Part shown: positions 34,541 through 43,873 of the stretch, in pieces
How positions within the stretch are numbered: the first letter of the stretch is position 1
How the letters are laid out: every line of letters starts with the position of its first letter
Assembly (NCBI GenBank): GCA_023663225.1
Contig: JAMPHU010000007.1
Coordinates: forward strand, 1 to 64,000
Direction of reading: 5' to 3'
Origin: Candidatus Gastranaerophilales bacterium
Lineage (GTDB): Bacteria; Bacillota; Clostridia; Lachnospirales; Lachnospiraceae
Length of the DNA: 64,000 bases
Notes under the pieces: generated by a model
The model's database searches: none
The model's input: only the letters and a program-made list of their open reading frames with translations
Told to the model about the DNA's origin: nothing
Position numbers and translations under genes: made by a program

Positions 34541-34574
34541 GAGAGCGCGATACCCTGCCGGATACCGCGCCCTC
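34541..34574 (-). terminator. Hairpin terminator after the Cys/Gly-rich gene
   Basis: On the minus strand GAGGGCGCGGTATCC and GGGTATCGCGCTCTC pair around a four-base loop, directly after the stop at 34579. T-rich sequence follows further on. Confidence 0.7.
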
Positions 34575-34578
34575 CCGC

Positions 34579-34917
34579 TCAATCGTTATGATCGCATCCA
34601 CAATTCTCACTGTCTCCCACGCTGGGAAAATCCGGTCTGCCGGAAAAAGGTCTGGGTTCGTCATCGCATCCACAGTCAGACCATGCCGCGGGGATCGCGT
34701 TGCCGCCTCTCGGCTGTCCGTCTCTGCCGCAGCCGCAGGAATCTTCTCTGTCACGTCCTCCATCTCTGCCGCAGCCACAGTCACTTCTGTCGCGGCCGCG
34801 GCCGTTTCTGCCGTCGCGTCCACTCCTGCCGCCCTGACAGCCATTGTTATTTCCACAGCCATTGTCATTCCCGAAGCCGCCGCAAAATAACAGTAACAAT
34901 AAAATCCAACCACTCAT
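34579..34917 (-). CDS. Small Gly/Asp/Cys-rich protein with N-terminal hydrophobic segment
   Basis: A 112-residue protein with a hydrophobic start (MSGWILLLLLFCGGFG) and a long hydrophilic tail rich in Gly, Asp, Arg, Asn and Cys. Units such as GNDNGCGNNNGC, SDCGCGRDGG and DSCGCGRDG repeat irregularly. About ten cysteines could bind metal or form disulfides. GAGGA lies nine bases before the ATG and a terminator follows, so it is a separate unit. The DNA is locally repetitive. I do not recognise a described family; similar-looking small proteins are common in Lachnospiraceae. Another frame over the same bases gives an Ala-rich product, which I judge spurious. Confidence 0.6.
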   Translation of the reverse strand: MSGWILLLLLFCGGFGNDNGCGNNNGCQGGRSGRDGRNGRGRDRSDCGCGRDGGRDREDSCGCGRDGQPRGGNAIPAAWSDCGCDDEPRPFSGRPDFPSVGDSENCGCDHND

Positions 34918-34982
34918 CGCTATGTGTCCTCATTTTATCATTTACTGTATCATATTCCGACTGCCGCAGGCAGTTGCAAGTC

Positions 34983-35525
34983 CTATCTCCTTTTCTTCAC
35001 CAGTTCTTCCCGGATACAGCGGAATGTCTCCGCCTCCCCTTTCTCCGCCAGCATCGTCAGCATCTTTAGAAGCTTCTCCCTTGTGTCCTCGTGGAGCGGG
35101 GCGCGGTCCGTGCCGGTATAATAATAGTCAAGCGGATCCGAGTCCTTGTACGCCTTCCCCCTGTAGACCTTGCTCGCCGCGATGCGATCCATGATCATCT
35201 CCGCAATGTATCGATCCGGCATGGGCACCGGTGCCATCCCGCCGGGGATGCCGTGGGCGCTGTAATCGATCCAATACTCATAATGATGCTTGTTGCGCCC
35301 CTTGTGATGGAGCCACGCGCCGGAATAACCCTTCTCTTCTCTCTCCGCATTGTTGGGGCTTCTGTCTCCCTGAAAATAACGGACTCCGGTCAAAAACTCA
35401 GCGGGACCATACTTGGACAGATCGTGCAGTAGTCCCTGTCTGTACAGTCCCACCCGAAAGCAACCCTTCGCCACCAGATATTTGTGATATGTAATTGTCT
35501 TAAAATGCTTCCATGCTTTTCCCAT
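34983..35525 (-). CDS. DUF5662 family protein
   Basis: A 180-residue soluble protein. LLHDLSKYGPAEFL, AWLHHKGRNKHHYEYWIDY and MPDRYIAEMIMDRIAA resemble the DUF5662 pattern seen in Clostridia and phages. The HD and HH clusters suggest a metal-dependent hydrolase of the HD type, an inference. It starts 15 bases after the GH13-like gene's stop and may be cotranscribed with it. Confidence 0.75.
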   Translation of the reverse strand: MGKAWKHFKTITYHKYLVAKGCFRVGLYRQGLLHDLSKYGPAEFLTGVRYFQGDRSPNNAEREEKGYSGAWLHHKGRNKHHYEYWIDYSAHGIPGGMAPVPMPDRYIAEMIMDRIAASKVYRGKAYKDSDPLDYYYTGTDRAPLHEDTREKLLKMLTMLAEKGEAETFRCIREELVKKRR

Positions 35526-35540
35526 GATATCAAACCAGAA

Positions 35541-37478
35541 CTATGATTTCCCTTTCCTGCGCCCGGCCCGTCTCCTGCCCTCTGTGACTTCAGCCTCCAC
35601 GGATACGCTTTTAAACAATCTGATGGTGCGCTCCGGCACTCTGCGCACGGTCTCCTCTTTGAGCGCCTCGTCCGCCTCGCCCTCGATCTGATCTCCCACG
35701 CTACAGTCGCTTCCGCCCTCGGTGCAGAACACCTGCTTCCACTTCATTCCCTTGGGAAGCTTGGGCAGTCCCAGCCATTGCGGCTCCCAGTGCATATTGA
35801 CGGCAAGATAAAAGAAATCGTCCTCCTGCCCGTCGCTCTTTTTCGCATATTTCCCGCAGTACATGACTCCCACATGACGGTTGTAGTTCTCCATCTGCGG
35901 CCTCCAGGCGTTTGGCCCGTGATAGGACAGATCGGGATATCCAAAAGAGCGATAGTCCATCAGCCGAAATTCCTCGCTCCGCCGCAGGATGGGATGCCGC
36001 CTGCGAAGCTCCGTCAATGTCTTCCAAAACTCAAAGAGATCCCTGTTGCGCTCCAAATCCCGCCAATCCAGCCATGCTACCGCATTGTCCTGACAGTAGG
36101 GATTGTTGTTGCCCCGCTGCGAATTGCCAAATTCATCCCCCATAAAGATGAGCGGCGTCGCCTGTCCCATCAAAAGTAGAGTCATGGCGTTCTTGATCTG
36201 CTTTTTTCTGAGCTCCCTGATCTTCTTCTTGCGGCTTACGCCCTCCTCTCCGCAGTTCCAGGTGTAATTGAAGGAATTGCCGTCTCTGTTGTCCTCGCCG
36301 TTCGCCTCGTTATGTTTGCGGTCGTAGGATACCATATCCATCATCGTCAGACCGTAATAGTTGGACAGATAGTGGATGACCGCCTCCTTTTGGGGATGAT
36401 AGCGCATTTGATGGAGAACCTTCTGCAACATGTCCTCGTCACCTTTCAAAAATCTGCGCATCACATACATATGATCGTCCCGATACTCGGCCAGATTGCA
36501 GTACGACGGATACTCGTTTCGCTCGTAGATCGCCCCCGTGTCAAAAGAATAATACCACAATTTTGTGTCCGCCAACACATCGTCCTTTGCGATCAGCGTG
36601 GTGGGGATGTGCTCGCCCATCAGATGAAAACCGTCCACATGGTACTCCAACACCCAGAATTGTAAAATCTCCGGTATCTCACTCTCTTTCATCTCACTGG
36701 GAAAATAAAACTGCATCACCACTTCCATGCCGTTTGCGTGAAATGCCTTCACCATCTCCTTAAATTCTATGGCGGCATCCGCTCCCGCCGCGTACGCGGC
36801 CTTCGGCACATAGTAGTAACCTTCCCTGTAACCCCAGTAATTCAGCCGTTTGGGGGCGATTCTGTCAAGCTCCTCCTGAGAGATTTCCCCGTGAGCCATC
36901 CCCCGCATCCGCTCCTCCCTGGTGGGAATCTCCATAAACTCATAGGCCGGCTGCAGCTCCACTGTGGTCACGCCACATTCCTTCAGATACGGCAGCTTTT
37001 CGATCATGCCGAGGAACGTCCCTCTGTGCGCCACGCCGGAGGAGATATGTTTGGTAAACCCCCGCACATGCATACAGTAACAGACGCAGTCCTCATAGGG
37101 GATACGCGGCCTGCGATCCCCCTCCCACTCAAAATCATGGCTTAAAAATCCCGCCTTTAAATCTTTATCGTCGCGCTCCCTGCCGTAGACATGCCTGCCC
37201 ACGAACATCCGCGCTCGTTTGTCCGGCACGATGCGATCTCCCTCATAGAACTGATAGGCGATCTGGGAAGGATCCATCCCCTCCAGATATTTGCAGTACA
37301 CATTGCCTATCCTCTCCTTGGAGTTAAAGGGGATGCGCTTTAATTTCCTGCCGGAATTTCTATCAAAAATCACAATACCACAGTTTTCCTGCTTTGATAC
37401 AAAAGCAAATCGGATGCGACCTGCCTCACAGTGCGCGCCAAGAGGATATGGCATAATCTGTAATCTACGTTCTGTCAT
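35541..37478 (-). CDS. GH13 debranching-enzyme homologue lacking the catalytic acids
   Basis: The 645-residue protein has the isoamylase/GlgX domain order. The N-terminal beta domain covers about residues 1-125 and the barrel begins near YCMHVRGFTKHISSG. KHNEANGEDNRDG, AMTLLLMGQATPLIFMGDEFGNSQRGNNNPY and CQDNAVAWLDWRDL are strongly GlgX-like. The four catalytic regions are changed. The usual nucleophile position in GFRFD is Met287 (VDGFHLMGE), and the acid/base Glu is Tyr310 (KLWYYSFDTG). The His-Asp of region IV is Tyr374-Tyr375, and region I reads MQFYFPSE instead of DVVYNH. It therefore looks like a pseudoenzyme, perhaps glycogen-binding or regulatory. ATG at 37478 has GGAGG five bases upstream. 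Confidence 0.85.
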   Translation of the reverse strand: MTERRLQIMPYPLGAHCEAGRIRFAFVSKQENCGIVIFDRNSGRKLKRIPFNSKERIGNVYCKYLEGMDPSQIAYQFYEGDRIVPDKRARMFVGRHVYGRERDDKDLKAGFLSHDFEWEGDRRPRIPYEDCVCYCMHVRGFTKHISSGVAHRGTFLGMIEKLPYLKECGVTTVELQPAYEFMEIPTREERMRGMAHGEISQEELDRIAPKRLNYWGYREGYYYVPKAAYAAGADAAIEFKEMVKAFHANGMEVVMQFYFPSEMKESEIPEILQFWVLEYHVDGFHLMGEHIPTTLIAKDDVLADTKLWYYSFDTGAIYERNEYPSYCNLAEYRDDHMYVMRRFLKGDEDMLQKVLHQMRYHPQKEAVIHYLSNYYGLTMMDMVSYDRKHNEANGEDNRDGNSFNYTWNCGEEGVSRKKKIRELRKKQIKNAMTLLLMGQATPLIFMGDEFGNSQRGNNNPYCQDNAVAWLDWRDLERNRDLFEFWKTLTELRRRHPILRRSEEFRLMDYRSFGYPDLSYHGPNAWRPQMENYNRHVGVMYCGKYAKKSDGQEDDFFYLAVNMHWEPQWLGLPKLPKGMKWKQVFCTEGGSDCSVGDQIEGEADEALKEETVRRVPERTIRLFKSVSVEAEVTEGRRRAGRRKGKS

Positions 37479-37617
37479 CACAACCTCCGTCTCACTAACA
37501 CAACCAGCGTATCCGCTCATTAAAAATATAATGATCAATTTTATTATACCCTATTGCTAAAAAAATCACAAGAAGTTATACTAAAAACAAAATATAATTC
37601 AAAAGGAGACCTTTTTT

Positions 37618-37935
37618 ATGGCTGAAAACGAAGATTACATGGACGAGGACATGACCGTGGAGTTGGAGCTGGACGACGGCACAGTCGTCAACTGCGCCAT
37701 CGTCACGATTCTGACCGTGGAAGAAAAAGATTATATCGCCCTGCTCCCGCAGCAGGATGGCCAACCCGACGCGGAAGGAGAAGTCTGGTTCTATCGCTAC
37801 AGTGAAAATCCGGACGATCCGAATGAGGAGCCGCAGCTTGACTATATTGACGATGACGACGAGTACGAGCGCGTCGCGGACGCGTTTGACGAATTTTTGG
37901 ATAACTGTGAGTTCGACGAGCTGCCCGACGCTTGA
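37618..37935 (+). CDS. DUF1292 domain protein
   Basis: A 105-residue, very acidic protein. The pattern MTVELELDDGTVVNCAIVTILTVEEKDYIALLP and WFYRYSEN is DUF1292, a Firmicutes family of unknown role, often near ruvX and mutS2 (not here). A good ribosome binding site (AAAGGAGA) precedes the ATG. Its last 94 bases overlap the 3' end of the helicase gene on the other strand. Confidence 0.87.
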   Translation: MAENEDYMDEDMTVELELDDGTVVNCAIVTILTVEEKDYIALLPQQDGQPDAEGEVWFYRYSENPDDPNEEPQLDYIDDDDEYERVADAFDEFLDNCEFDELPDA

Positions 37936-39848
37936 TCGGCCAATAGCGGGTTTAAGAATCGGGAGAAAAGCCTGGGGTGATTCCTGGTTCCGGTCAGGGC
38001 CAAAAGCTCCAGGCTCTTTTTCGCCCTGGTCATCGCCACATAAAACACTCTCCTCTCCTCCTCGCAGGTTGCGCTGTCGCACTCCCTGCCGTGGGGATAT
38101 ACGCCTTCATTACAGTTTGGTATCCACACCCGATCGTACTCTAGTCCCTTGGACGCGTGAACGGTCAAAAGCTGCACTCTGCCCGCGTCGTCCCCATTTC
38201 CCTCGCCCCTCTCTCCGCCGCCTGTCCGCGGCAGATTTTCACCGCGCATCTGCAAAAGCGTTTCCCTGTAAGTCTTTGCCGCCTCCATCCAACTTTTCAG
38301 ATCCGGATACTGTTTTGCCTCTCTCTTTGCCCACTCGCAGATCTCCTCCCACTCTTGTCGTCTCTTGAGATTCCCTTCTGCACGCTTAAACAGATACGCC
38401 TCATAGCCTACGCTTTTCAATAGATACTGCACGCGCAGATACAGCGGCAGCCTGCCCATCTGTAAGAGGTCGCGCCGCAATTTTTCCGCCGCCCGCAGAC
38501 GCTCCTTCCGATAAGGCAGATTTTCCCGCTCCCTATAATAGTTCTCCAGTTTTTGAAAGGGGGAACCTTCTCCCTCCCCCAATGCCTCCCTGTTTAAATA
38601 GCGCGGCGGCCTGTTTAGGATCCGCAGGAGAAGTTCCTCCCTTTCCTCCCCCGCGGCAAGCCGCAGATAGGCAAAGATCTCCTGCACGATAAAATGTTCA
38701 TAGAGGCTTGTCACTTTCTCCCGCATAAAAAAGGGAATCCCACATTTTCCAAGATAAATTGCAAAGCTCTGCATATCCGAGTTGGTGCGAAACAGCACCG
38801 CCAGACGCTCCCGCTCTTCGCCCGGATACCCTGCCAAAGTCTCGGCCAGATAGCGATATTGCTCCTCTGGCCCCTCAAAGGGGCGAATCCGCACAGGGAC
38901 AGACTCTCCTTCCTTCGCCGCCACAAGCGCCTTGGCAAATCGTTCCTTATTTTCCGAGATCACTTGTAGGGACGCCTCCACAATCCTTTGACTGCTTCTG
39001 TAATTGACGCGCAGACAGACCTCTCCGGCGTCAAACTCTTTCGCAAACCGCCGCAGACAGGCGGGCGAAGAACCGCGGAAACCATAGATTGCCTGATCGT
39101 CGTCCCCCACCGCAAACAGCCTGCTTTTCCTTCCCGCCAGCAGCTTCATCGCCTCATACTGCACCGGATTGATGTCCTGAAATTCATCGATCAAAATGTG
39201 GGAAAAGCGGTTCTGCCAATAGTCTCTTGCCCGCGCATCCTCCTCCAAAAGCGTTTTGCACAGGCAGACCATATCGTCAAAATCAAACAGCTTCTCCCTG
39301 CGCTTGGCCCTCTCGTATCTCTGCGCGGCCTGTCGATAAAAGACACGCCATTTAGCGGGAAGTTTGGCTTCCGCCAGTTTTGGATCTCCGGTATTTTGCG
39401 CAAAACTATACGCCGCGAGAAACGCGGACGCATCCTCCGCCGTGGGCGGACACCCTCCCTCGTTTTCTTTACCGGCACAAAGTTCTCTCAAAACCGACAG
39501 CATCAGCTCCCGTTTGCCGTTCTCCGCTATCATTTTATATCCGTGTAGATATTGGGATTCTTGTAAGATGTGATAAAATATCGAATGAAATGTTCCAAAA
39601 TTGACGGGGTAGATTTGATTCTCTGACTGCTGTGTGAAACGATTCTGCATGGAGAGCGCCGCGTCCCGCGTGAAAGTCACCACCAGAATATCCTCCGGCC
39701 GCACACCGCGCTCCTGTATGAGAAAGAAGATTCGTCTGGTGATGACGTGCGTCTTGCCGGAGCCGGGCCCTGCCAATACCAGCAGATGCCCTTCTCCATG
39801 TGTGACCGCCTTTCTCTGCGCGTCATTTAAGGGACTATTCTCAAGCAT
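37842..39848 (-). CDS. UvrD/Rep/PcrA-type ATP-dependent DNA helicase
   Basis: An SF1A 3'-5' helicase of 668 residues. Motif I is [15 protein letters not shown], motif Ia is [15 protein letters not shown], motif II is [17 protein letters not shown], motif III is [15 protein letters not shown], motif IV is [10 protein letters not shown] and motif VI is [12 protein letters not shown]. It is shorter than PcrA and lacks its long C-terminal tail. The final about 30 residues are Ser/Asn-rich and are encoded opposite the acidic end of the DUF1292 gene. Its start overlaps the gltX stop by eight bases. Confidence 0.88.
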   Translation of the reverse strand: MLENSPLNDAQRKAVTHGEGHLLVLAGPGSGKTHVITRRIFFLIQERGVRPEDILVVTFTRDAALSMQNRFTQQSENQIYPVNFGTFHSIFYHILQESQYLHGYKMIAENGKRELMLSVLRELCAGKENEGGCPPTAEDASAFLAAYSFAQNTGDPKLAEAKLPAKWRVFYRQAAQRYERAKRREKLFDFDDMVCLCKTLLEEDARARDYWQNRFSHILIDEFQDINPVQYEAMKLLAGRKSRLFAVGDDDQAIYGFRGSSPACLRRFAKEFDAGEVCLRVNYRSSQRIVEASLQVISENKERFAKALVAAKEGESVPVRIRPFEGPEEQYRYLAETLAGYPGEERERLAVLFRTNSDMQSFAIYLGKCGIPFFMREKVTSLYEHFIVQEIFAYLRLAAGEEREELLLRILNRPPRYLNREALGEGEGSPFQKLENYYRERENLPYRKERLRAAEKLRRDLLQMGRLPLYLRVQYLLKSVGYEAYLFKRAEGNLKRRQEWEEICEWAKREAKQYPDLKSWMEAAKTYRETLLQMRGENLPRTGGGERGEGNGDDAGRVQLLTVHASKGLEYDRVWIPNCNEGVYPHGRECDSATCEEERRVFYVAMTRAKKSLELLALTGTRNHPRLFSRFLNPLLADQASGSSSNSQLSKNSSNASATRSYSSSSSI

Positions 39849-41304
39849 TTTGCAGCTTTTCGATCCCCTTCTTAATTCTCTTCAAGGACTCCTCTTTGCC
39901 CAATACTTCCATGATCTCCGTGGCTCCCGCCGGCGTCATCTGTTTGCCGGACACCGCGGTGCGGATGGGCCACATCACAAAACCGTTCTTACAGCCTTTT
40001 TGTTCCACATATTTGAGCAGAGACGCGTACAGTCCGTCATTACTGTAATCGTCCTGTGCCTCCAAAATCGGCAGCACCTCCCGCAACACTTCCAGAGAGG
40101 TCTCTTTCGTCGTTTTCATCTTCTTGTGGGCGTACATCTCCACATCGTACTCGGGCAGTTCCTCAAAGAAATCCACCTGCCCCGCGATATCGGAGAACAC
40201 CTCGATGCGCGTCTTCACCATCGCCGCGATCTTTTTCAGATCCAGATCCTTCTTAAGCGCCTCCCGCAGCCAAGGCTCCGCCATCTCGTAAAATACATCG
40301 AAGTCCATCGCTTTCAAATATTCGCCGTTCATCCAGCGCAGCTTCACACTGTCAAACACAGCGGGCGATCTGCTGATCCGGCGATAATCAAACTGCTCGA
40401 TCAATTCCTGTAAAGAAAAAATCTCCCTGTTTTCCTCCGGACTCCACCCGAGCAGCGCGATATAATTCACGACCGCCTCCGCCACAAAGCCTTGCTCGAT
40501 CATTTCCTCAAAGATATAGGAGGCGTTCTCGCTCCGCTTTGCCAGCTTTTTGTGGTTCTCGTCCGTGATCAGGGGCAGATGGATATACACCGGACTCTCC
40601 CAGCCAAAAGCGTCATAGAGCCTCTGATACTTGGGCGAGGAGGACAGATACTCGTTCCCTCTCACCACATGTGTGATCTTCATGGTATGGTCATCTACCA
40701 CATTGGCAAAATTGTAGGTGGGATAACCGTCGGATTTGATCAGGATCATATCGTCAAGCTCCGCGTTTTCCACGGTGATGTCTCCGTAGAGTTCATCGTG
40801 GAAGGTAGTCGTGCCCTCCAAAGGATTGTTCTGCCTGATGACAAAAGGCTTGCCCGCCGCCAGATTGGCCGCCACTTCCTCCTTGGAAAGACTCAGACAG
40901 TGCTTGTCGTAGACCGTGATCTCCTTGCCTTCCACCACCTCTGTCTTTAACGACTCCAGACGCGTTTTGTCACAGAAACAATAGTACGCCTCGTTTTTCT
41001 CGATCAACTCTTTGGCATACTGCATATAAATGCCGGTCTTCATGCGCTCGCTCTGCACATAGGGGCCGTATCCCCCGTCCTTGTCAGGCCCCTCGTCGTG
41101 GGTCAGTCCCGCCTTTTCTAAAGTGCGGTAAATGATCTGGGTCGCGCCTTCCACAAAACGCTCCTGATCGGTATCTTCAATGCGCAGCATAAAATCGCCG
41201 CCCGCATGTTTTGCGATCAAAAACTCATATAGTGCAGACCTGAGATTGCCCACATGCATCTTCCCCGTAGGGCTGGGCGCATACCTCGTCCTGATCTTAT
41301 CCAT
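39841..41304 (-). CDS. gltX: Glutamyl-tRNA synthetase
   Basis: It charges tRNA-Glu, and in Clostridia often tRNA-Gln as well. The 487 residues begin [26 protein letters not shown], with HVGN as the HIGH motif; KKLAKRS replaces KLSKR. Asp and Glu residues at [11 protein letters not shown] and the anticodon-binding helical end are typical. I chose the ATG at 41304 because AAAGG stands nine bases before it; an ATG three codons earlier sits too near the ribosome binding site. Confidence 0.93.
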   Translation of the reverse strand: MDKIRTRYAPSPTGKMHVGNLRSALYEFLIAKHAGGDFMLRIEDTDQERFVEGATQIIYRTLEKAGLTHDEGPDKDGGYGPYVQSERMKTGIYMQYAKELIEKNEAYYCFCDKTRLESLKTEVVEGKEITVYDKHCLSLSKEEVAANLAAGKPFVIRQNNPLEGTTTFHDELYGDITVENAELDDMILIKSDGYPTYNFANVVDDHTMKITHVVRGNEYLSSSPKYQRLYDAFGWESPVYIHLPLITDENHKKLAKRSENASYIFEEMIEQGFVAEAVVNYIALLGWSPEENREIFSLQELIEQFDYRRISRSPAVFDSVKLRWMNGEYLKAMDFDVFYEMAEPWLREALKKDLDLKKIAAMVKTRIEVFSDIAGQVDFFEELPEYDVEMYAHKKMKTTKETSLEVLREVLPILEAQDDYSNDGLYASLLKYVEQKGCKNGFVMWPIRTAVSGKQMTPAGATEIMEVLGKEESLKRIKKGIEKLQNA

Positions 41305-41344
41305 ACCAACCATCCTTTCTCTTTCACTAACTCAAATCACGATG

Positions 41345-41370
41345 AAAAACGCCTCCCTTCAGGCGTTTTT
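41345..41370. terminator. Bidirectional terminator
   Basis: AAAAACGCCT and AGGCGTTTTT form a ten-pair stem around a six-base loop. The T-run is on both strands by symmetry. It follows the serine hydrolase gene and precedes gltX. Confidence 0.85.
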
Positions 41371-41384
41371 CGGGGTGAAACTTA

Positions 41385-42842
41385 TCACCCTACGCGCTCC
41401 GCGGACGCAAACCCCTTAAAGGCGCTTAAGCAGGGTTCGTTCGTCGCCACCATGCGCACGCCAAACACCTTCTGATCCTTCCAGGCAAAGTCCATGCGCA
41501 CGTTGCCGTGCACCTCATCCACCAAAAAGCTCTCCACGATCAGATGGCCGTTTTTGATGAGCGCCCTGCACTCGCAGTCAAATCCGCCGATCTGACTTTC
41601 TCTGCGCTTAAAGTCTCCCACGCTGCAGGAGAGAGAAAGCTCCTCCCTCTGCCCATCTTTCACATAATACAGACTAATATCCAATGTCTTTTCGCCCATC
41701 CTGCTAAAGTCGAACGCGATCTCGTCCCAGCCGGAAGCGTTTTCAAAGAAACAATATCTCTCCACTCCTTTTTTGGCCTGCAAAACATCGCTTCCATCCG
41801 CCCCGCTCCACTTTGCGCCGGTATCCTGGAAAGCCACGGGATTGTCTCCTGGCCGTTCCTCAAGATACGGGTAGATCGTGTGGTAAAAGCAATCGTACAA
41901 AATCTGTAGTCCGGCGGGATTGCCGATCGTGTCCGCCATCGTCAGATAACAGAAATCAAACTTGGGAAAACACACCGCGAGCTGTCCGCCCATGCCGTAC
42001 ATGACAAAACCGTCCTCCGCTCCCGGCGTATCTGGCCTGGTCCTGGGCATCCAGAAAAAGTAGCCATACCCTGCCTGCTCGTCCAGATTGGGCTGCAGAT
42101 CGGTGGGCACCAGATTGGACAAAGCTTCCCGCATAAAGTCATACGGCAGAAGCTCCTCCCCGTCCAGCGTGCCAAAATGATTGCACAGATATGCCACGCC
42201 TGCGATATCCCGCAGCGTGCTCATCATGCCGCTTCCTCCTTGGGACACATCCACGGGATCCTGCATCAGATAAGCTCCTTTTGAAAACCCTACCTTGTCA
42301 AACGCCTCCCGGCGCAGATAATCCAACAGCTTCATCCCCGTGAGCTTCTCCACCAGCGCCCCCAGCACATGGGCCGAGGAAGTGTCATAGGAAAACACCG
42401 TGCCGGACACATGATCGGGTTTCACATGGAAAAAAGTCTCCGCCCAATCGTTCTTCACATTCTCTTTATAAGTCGTCTTAGAATGACAGGTACGCATACT
42501 GAGCATCTCTCTGATCGTCATCTCGGCGCACCAGGGATGAGGGCCGCCCTCCGGAAGCTTTTCGGGGAAATAATCGCAGATGCGATCATCCAGCTTTACT
42601 AGAGAATTTTTCACAAGGAGTCCCACCGCCAACGCCACAAAGCTCTTAGTGATCGAGTACATGCGATGGTTGTCCTCCCTGCCGTAGGGTTCATAATAAC
42701 GCTCCGCCAAAATCTTGCGGCCACCCAACAACAGATATCCGTGAATATGGATCCTCTGCTCTTTTAAAAGCTTCTCAAATTTTTCCACCTCCGCCTGTGG
42801 AATGTGGTATTCCTCCGGTCTGCCCGATTCCCATGCAAACAT
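41385..42842 (-). CDS. Beta-lactamase-family serine hydrolase
   Basis: A 485-residue protein of the class C beta-lactamase/DD-peptidase fold without a signal peptide, so probably cytoplasmic. The SxxK motif is SITK at residues 63-66, YDTSSAHVLGALVEKLTG carries the Tyr motif, and GMGGQLAVCFP may correspond to the third motif. A beta-sandwich-like region of about 130 residues follows (GAKWSGADGSDVLQA on). Clostridia encode several such esterase-like enzymes; the substrate is unknown. GGGAGGGCAGAT precedes the ATG. Confidence 0.83.
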   Translation of the reverse strand: MFAWESGRPEEYHIPQAEVEKFEKLLKEQRIHIHGYLLLGGRKILAERYYEPYGREDNHRMYSITKSFVALAVGLLVKNSLVKLDDRICDYFPEKLPEGGPHPWCAEMTIREMLSMRTCHSKTTYKENVKNDWAETFFHVKPDHVSGTVFSYDTSSAHVLGALVEKLTGMKLLDYLRREAFDKVGFSKGAYLMQDPVDVSQGGSGMMSTLRDIAGVAYLCNHFGTLDGEELLPYDFMREALSNLVPTDLQPNLDEQAGYGYFFWMPRTRPDTPGAEDGFVMYGMGGQLAVCFPKFDFCYLTMADTIGNPAGLQILYDCFYHTIYPYLEERPGDNPVAFQDTGAKWSGADGSDVLQAKKGVERYCFFENASGWDEIAFDFSRMGEKTLDISLYYVKDGQREELSLSCSVGDFKRRESQIGGFDCECRALIKNGHLIVESFLVDEVHGNVRMDFAWKDQKVFGVRMVATNEPCLSAFKGFASAERVG

Positions 42843-42884
42843 ATCTGCCCTCCCTTTCTCTTTGCTACGTCACGCCTCGCGCAC

Positions 42885-43155
42885 TCACACATCGTCCGTC
42901 AGACGATAGGTATACGCGTAGATATGATCCTTGTCGCCGATCACATTGCCCAAAATATCGTACTCCCAGCTATCCTGGGAAGTGACTGACCCGCTGAAAT
43001 TATAGGAAACGCTCCGCAGGAGACGGCCTTCCTCGTCATATGCATACTCTGACCAGTCTCCCTGATTGCCCTGCTCATCATAAAATATATATCTGGTCTG
43101 CAATCCCGCGCTGTTGTAACGATACTCGATCCGATTGTTGATTACTCCCTTGTAA
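42885..43155 (-). pseudogene. YD/RHS-like repeat fragment
   Basis: An open stretch beginning around 43155 gives NNRIEYRYNSAGLQTRYIFYD, then WSEYAYDEEGRLLRSVSYN and SWEYDILGNVIGD. These are tyrosine-aspartate repeats of the kind found in RHS and YD proteins. There is no ATG with a ribosome binding site, and a stop lies just upstream. It is likely the last piece of a much larger gene, or the end of a small cell-surface gene truncated by the remnants at 43.2-43.7 kb. Confidence 0.55.
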
Positions 43156-43210
43156 GTTTATCTTTTTGTGTCATGTCATGCTGCAACTGCACAATAAGAC
43201 AATTATATCT

Positions 43211-43640
43211 TTACACAGTAGTTTTGTCAAAGGTTTTTCGGTTCTTTCCTAATAAACTGGAAGCAACAACACCTCTTCTGCGCCCTCTCAAACCTCTGCT
43301 CCGGCGATAACTGCCGTTTACGCTTTGGCGACGGTTTCCTGCCCTTTTTGTCCTCAAAGCTGATACCGAAAGCCGCCGCAATCTGCAATGCCGCCTGTCT
43401 ATCTTCATGCTTGGGTTTTTGTCTTTATGGAACAGGCAGACCGCCATGCTGGCACTATTTTTAGAAGGAGTTCTGCCTTTTCGCCCGGAAGACGGAATGA
43501 GTTCTCCCGTTTCAATGTCAATCGTGCCGAGGTATTTTCTCTTTGGCCTTGACTGCTTTGTGACAGGATCATAGTGCGGAGTAGACTCATAAACCCGGAT
43601 TTTTCCGGTCTTCTTGTCATAATGTTTTACGATAGTTGGC
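43211..43640 (-). pseudogene. Chimeric remnant: transposase start joined to CHC2-type primase fragment
   Basis: Starting at about 43640 the protein begins MPTIVKHYDKKTGKIRVYES, then KQSRPKRKYLGTIDIETGEL, similar to the start of IS1634/IS4-like transposases. After residue 75 it changes to MAVCLFHKDKNPSMKID, which is like the CHC2 zinc-finger start of mobile-element DNA primases. The next frame then gives EDRQAALQIAAAFGISFED and PKRKRQLSPEQRFERAQKR, the following part of such primases. The zinc-finger end and reading frame are lost by deletion. This is a scar of an insertion sequence and an integrative element, not a working gene. Confidence 0.55.
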
Positions 43641-43692
43641 ATAATAGTATCTCCTCTCAATAGTGGTTATATGTACATTACGCCATACAAAA

Positions 43693-43712
43693 AGAAGCCC
43701 CGAAGGGCTTCT
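43693..43712. terminator. Hairpin upstream of the element remnant
   Basis: AGAAGCCC and GGGCTTCT pair around CGAA, eight pairs, with A-rich flanking sequence on one side. It was probably a terminator of the mobile element or of a neighbouring unit. Confidence 0.6.
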
Positions 43713-43792
43713 CAAAATAGATGTTTATTAAATCAACTGTGAATAGTAACAAAAATCAGTCTAAAGTTAATCAGAGTTATATTTCTAATATG

Positions 43793-43831
43793 TAAAAGCA
43801 CCACAATTCATAAGAATTATGATGCTTTTAT
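43793..43831 (-). terminator. Terminator of the GGGtGRT gene unit
   Basis: TAAAAGCACCACAATTC pairs with GAATTATGATGCTTTTA around ATAA, with two G-U pairs on the minus strand. The 3' arm ends in a T-run. It lies 43 bases after the stop at 43874. Confidence 0.8.
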
Positions 43832-43873
43832 CTGTCTTTACGCTTTATTTTTGTTATTTTTCATGCAATTAAT

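Noticed and set aside
34479..34913. Ala/Thr-rich frame over the Cys/Gly-rich gene
   Set aside because: It lacks a ribosome binding site and runs through the terminator hairpin. The other frame has GAGGA before ATG and stops before the hairpin.
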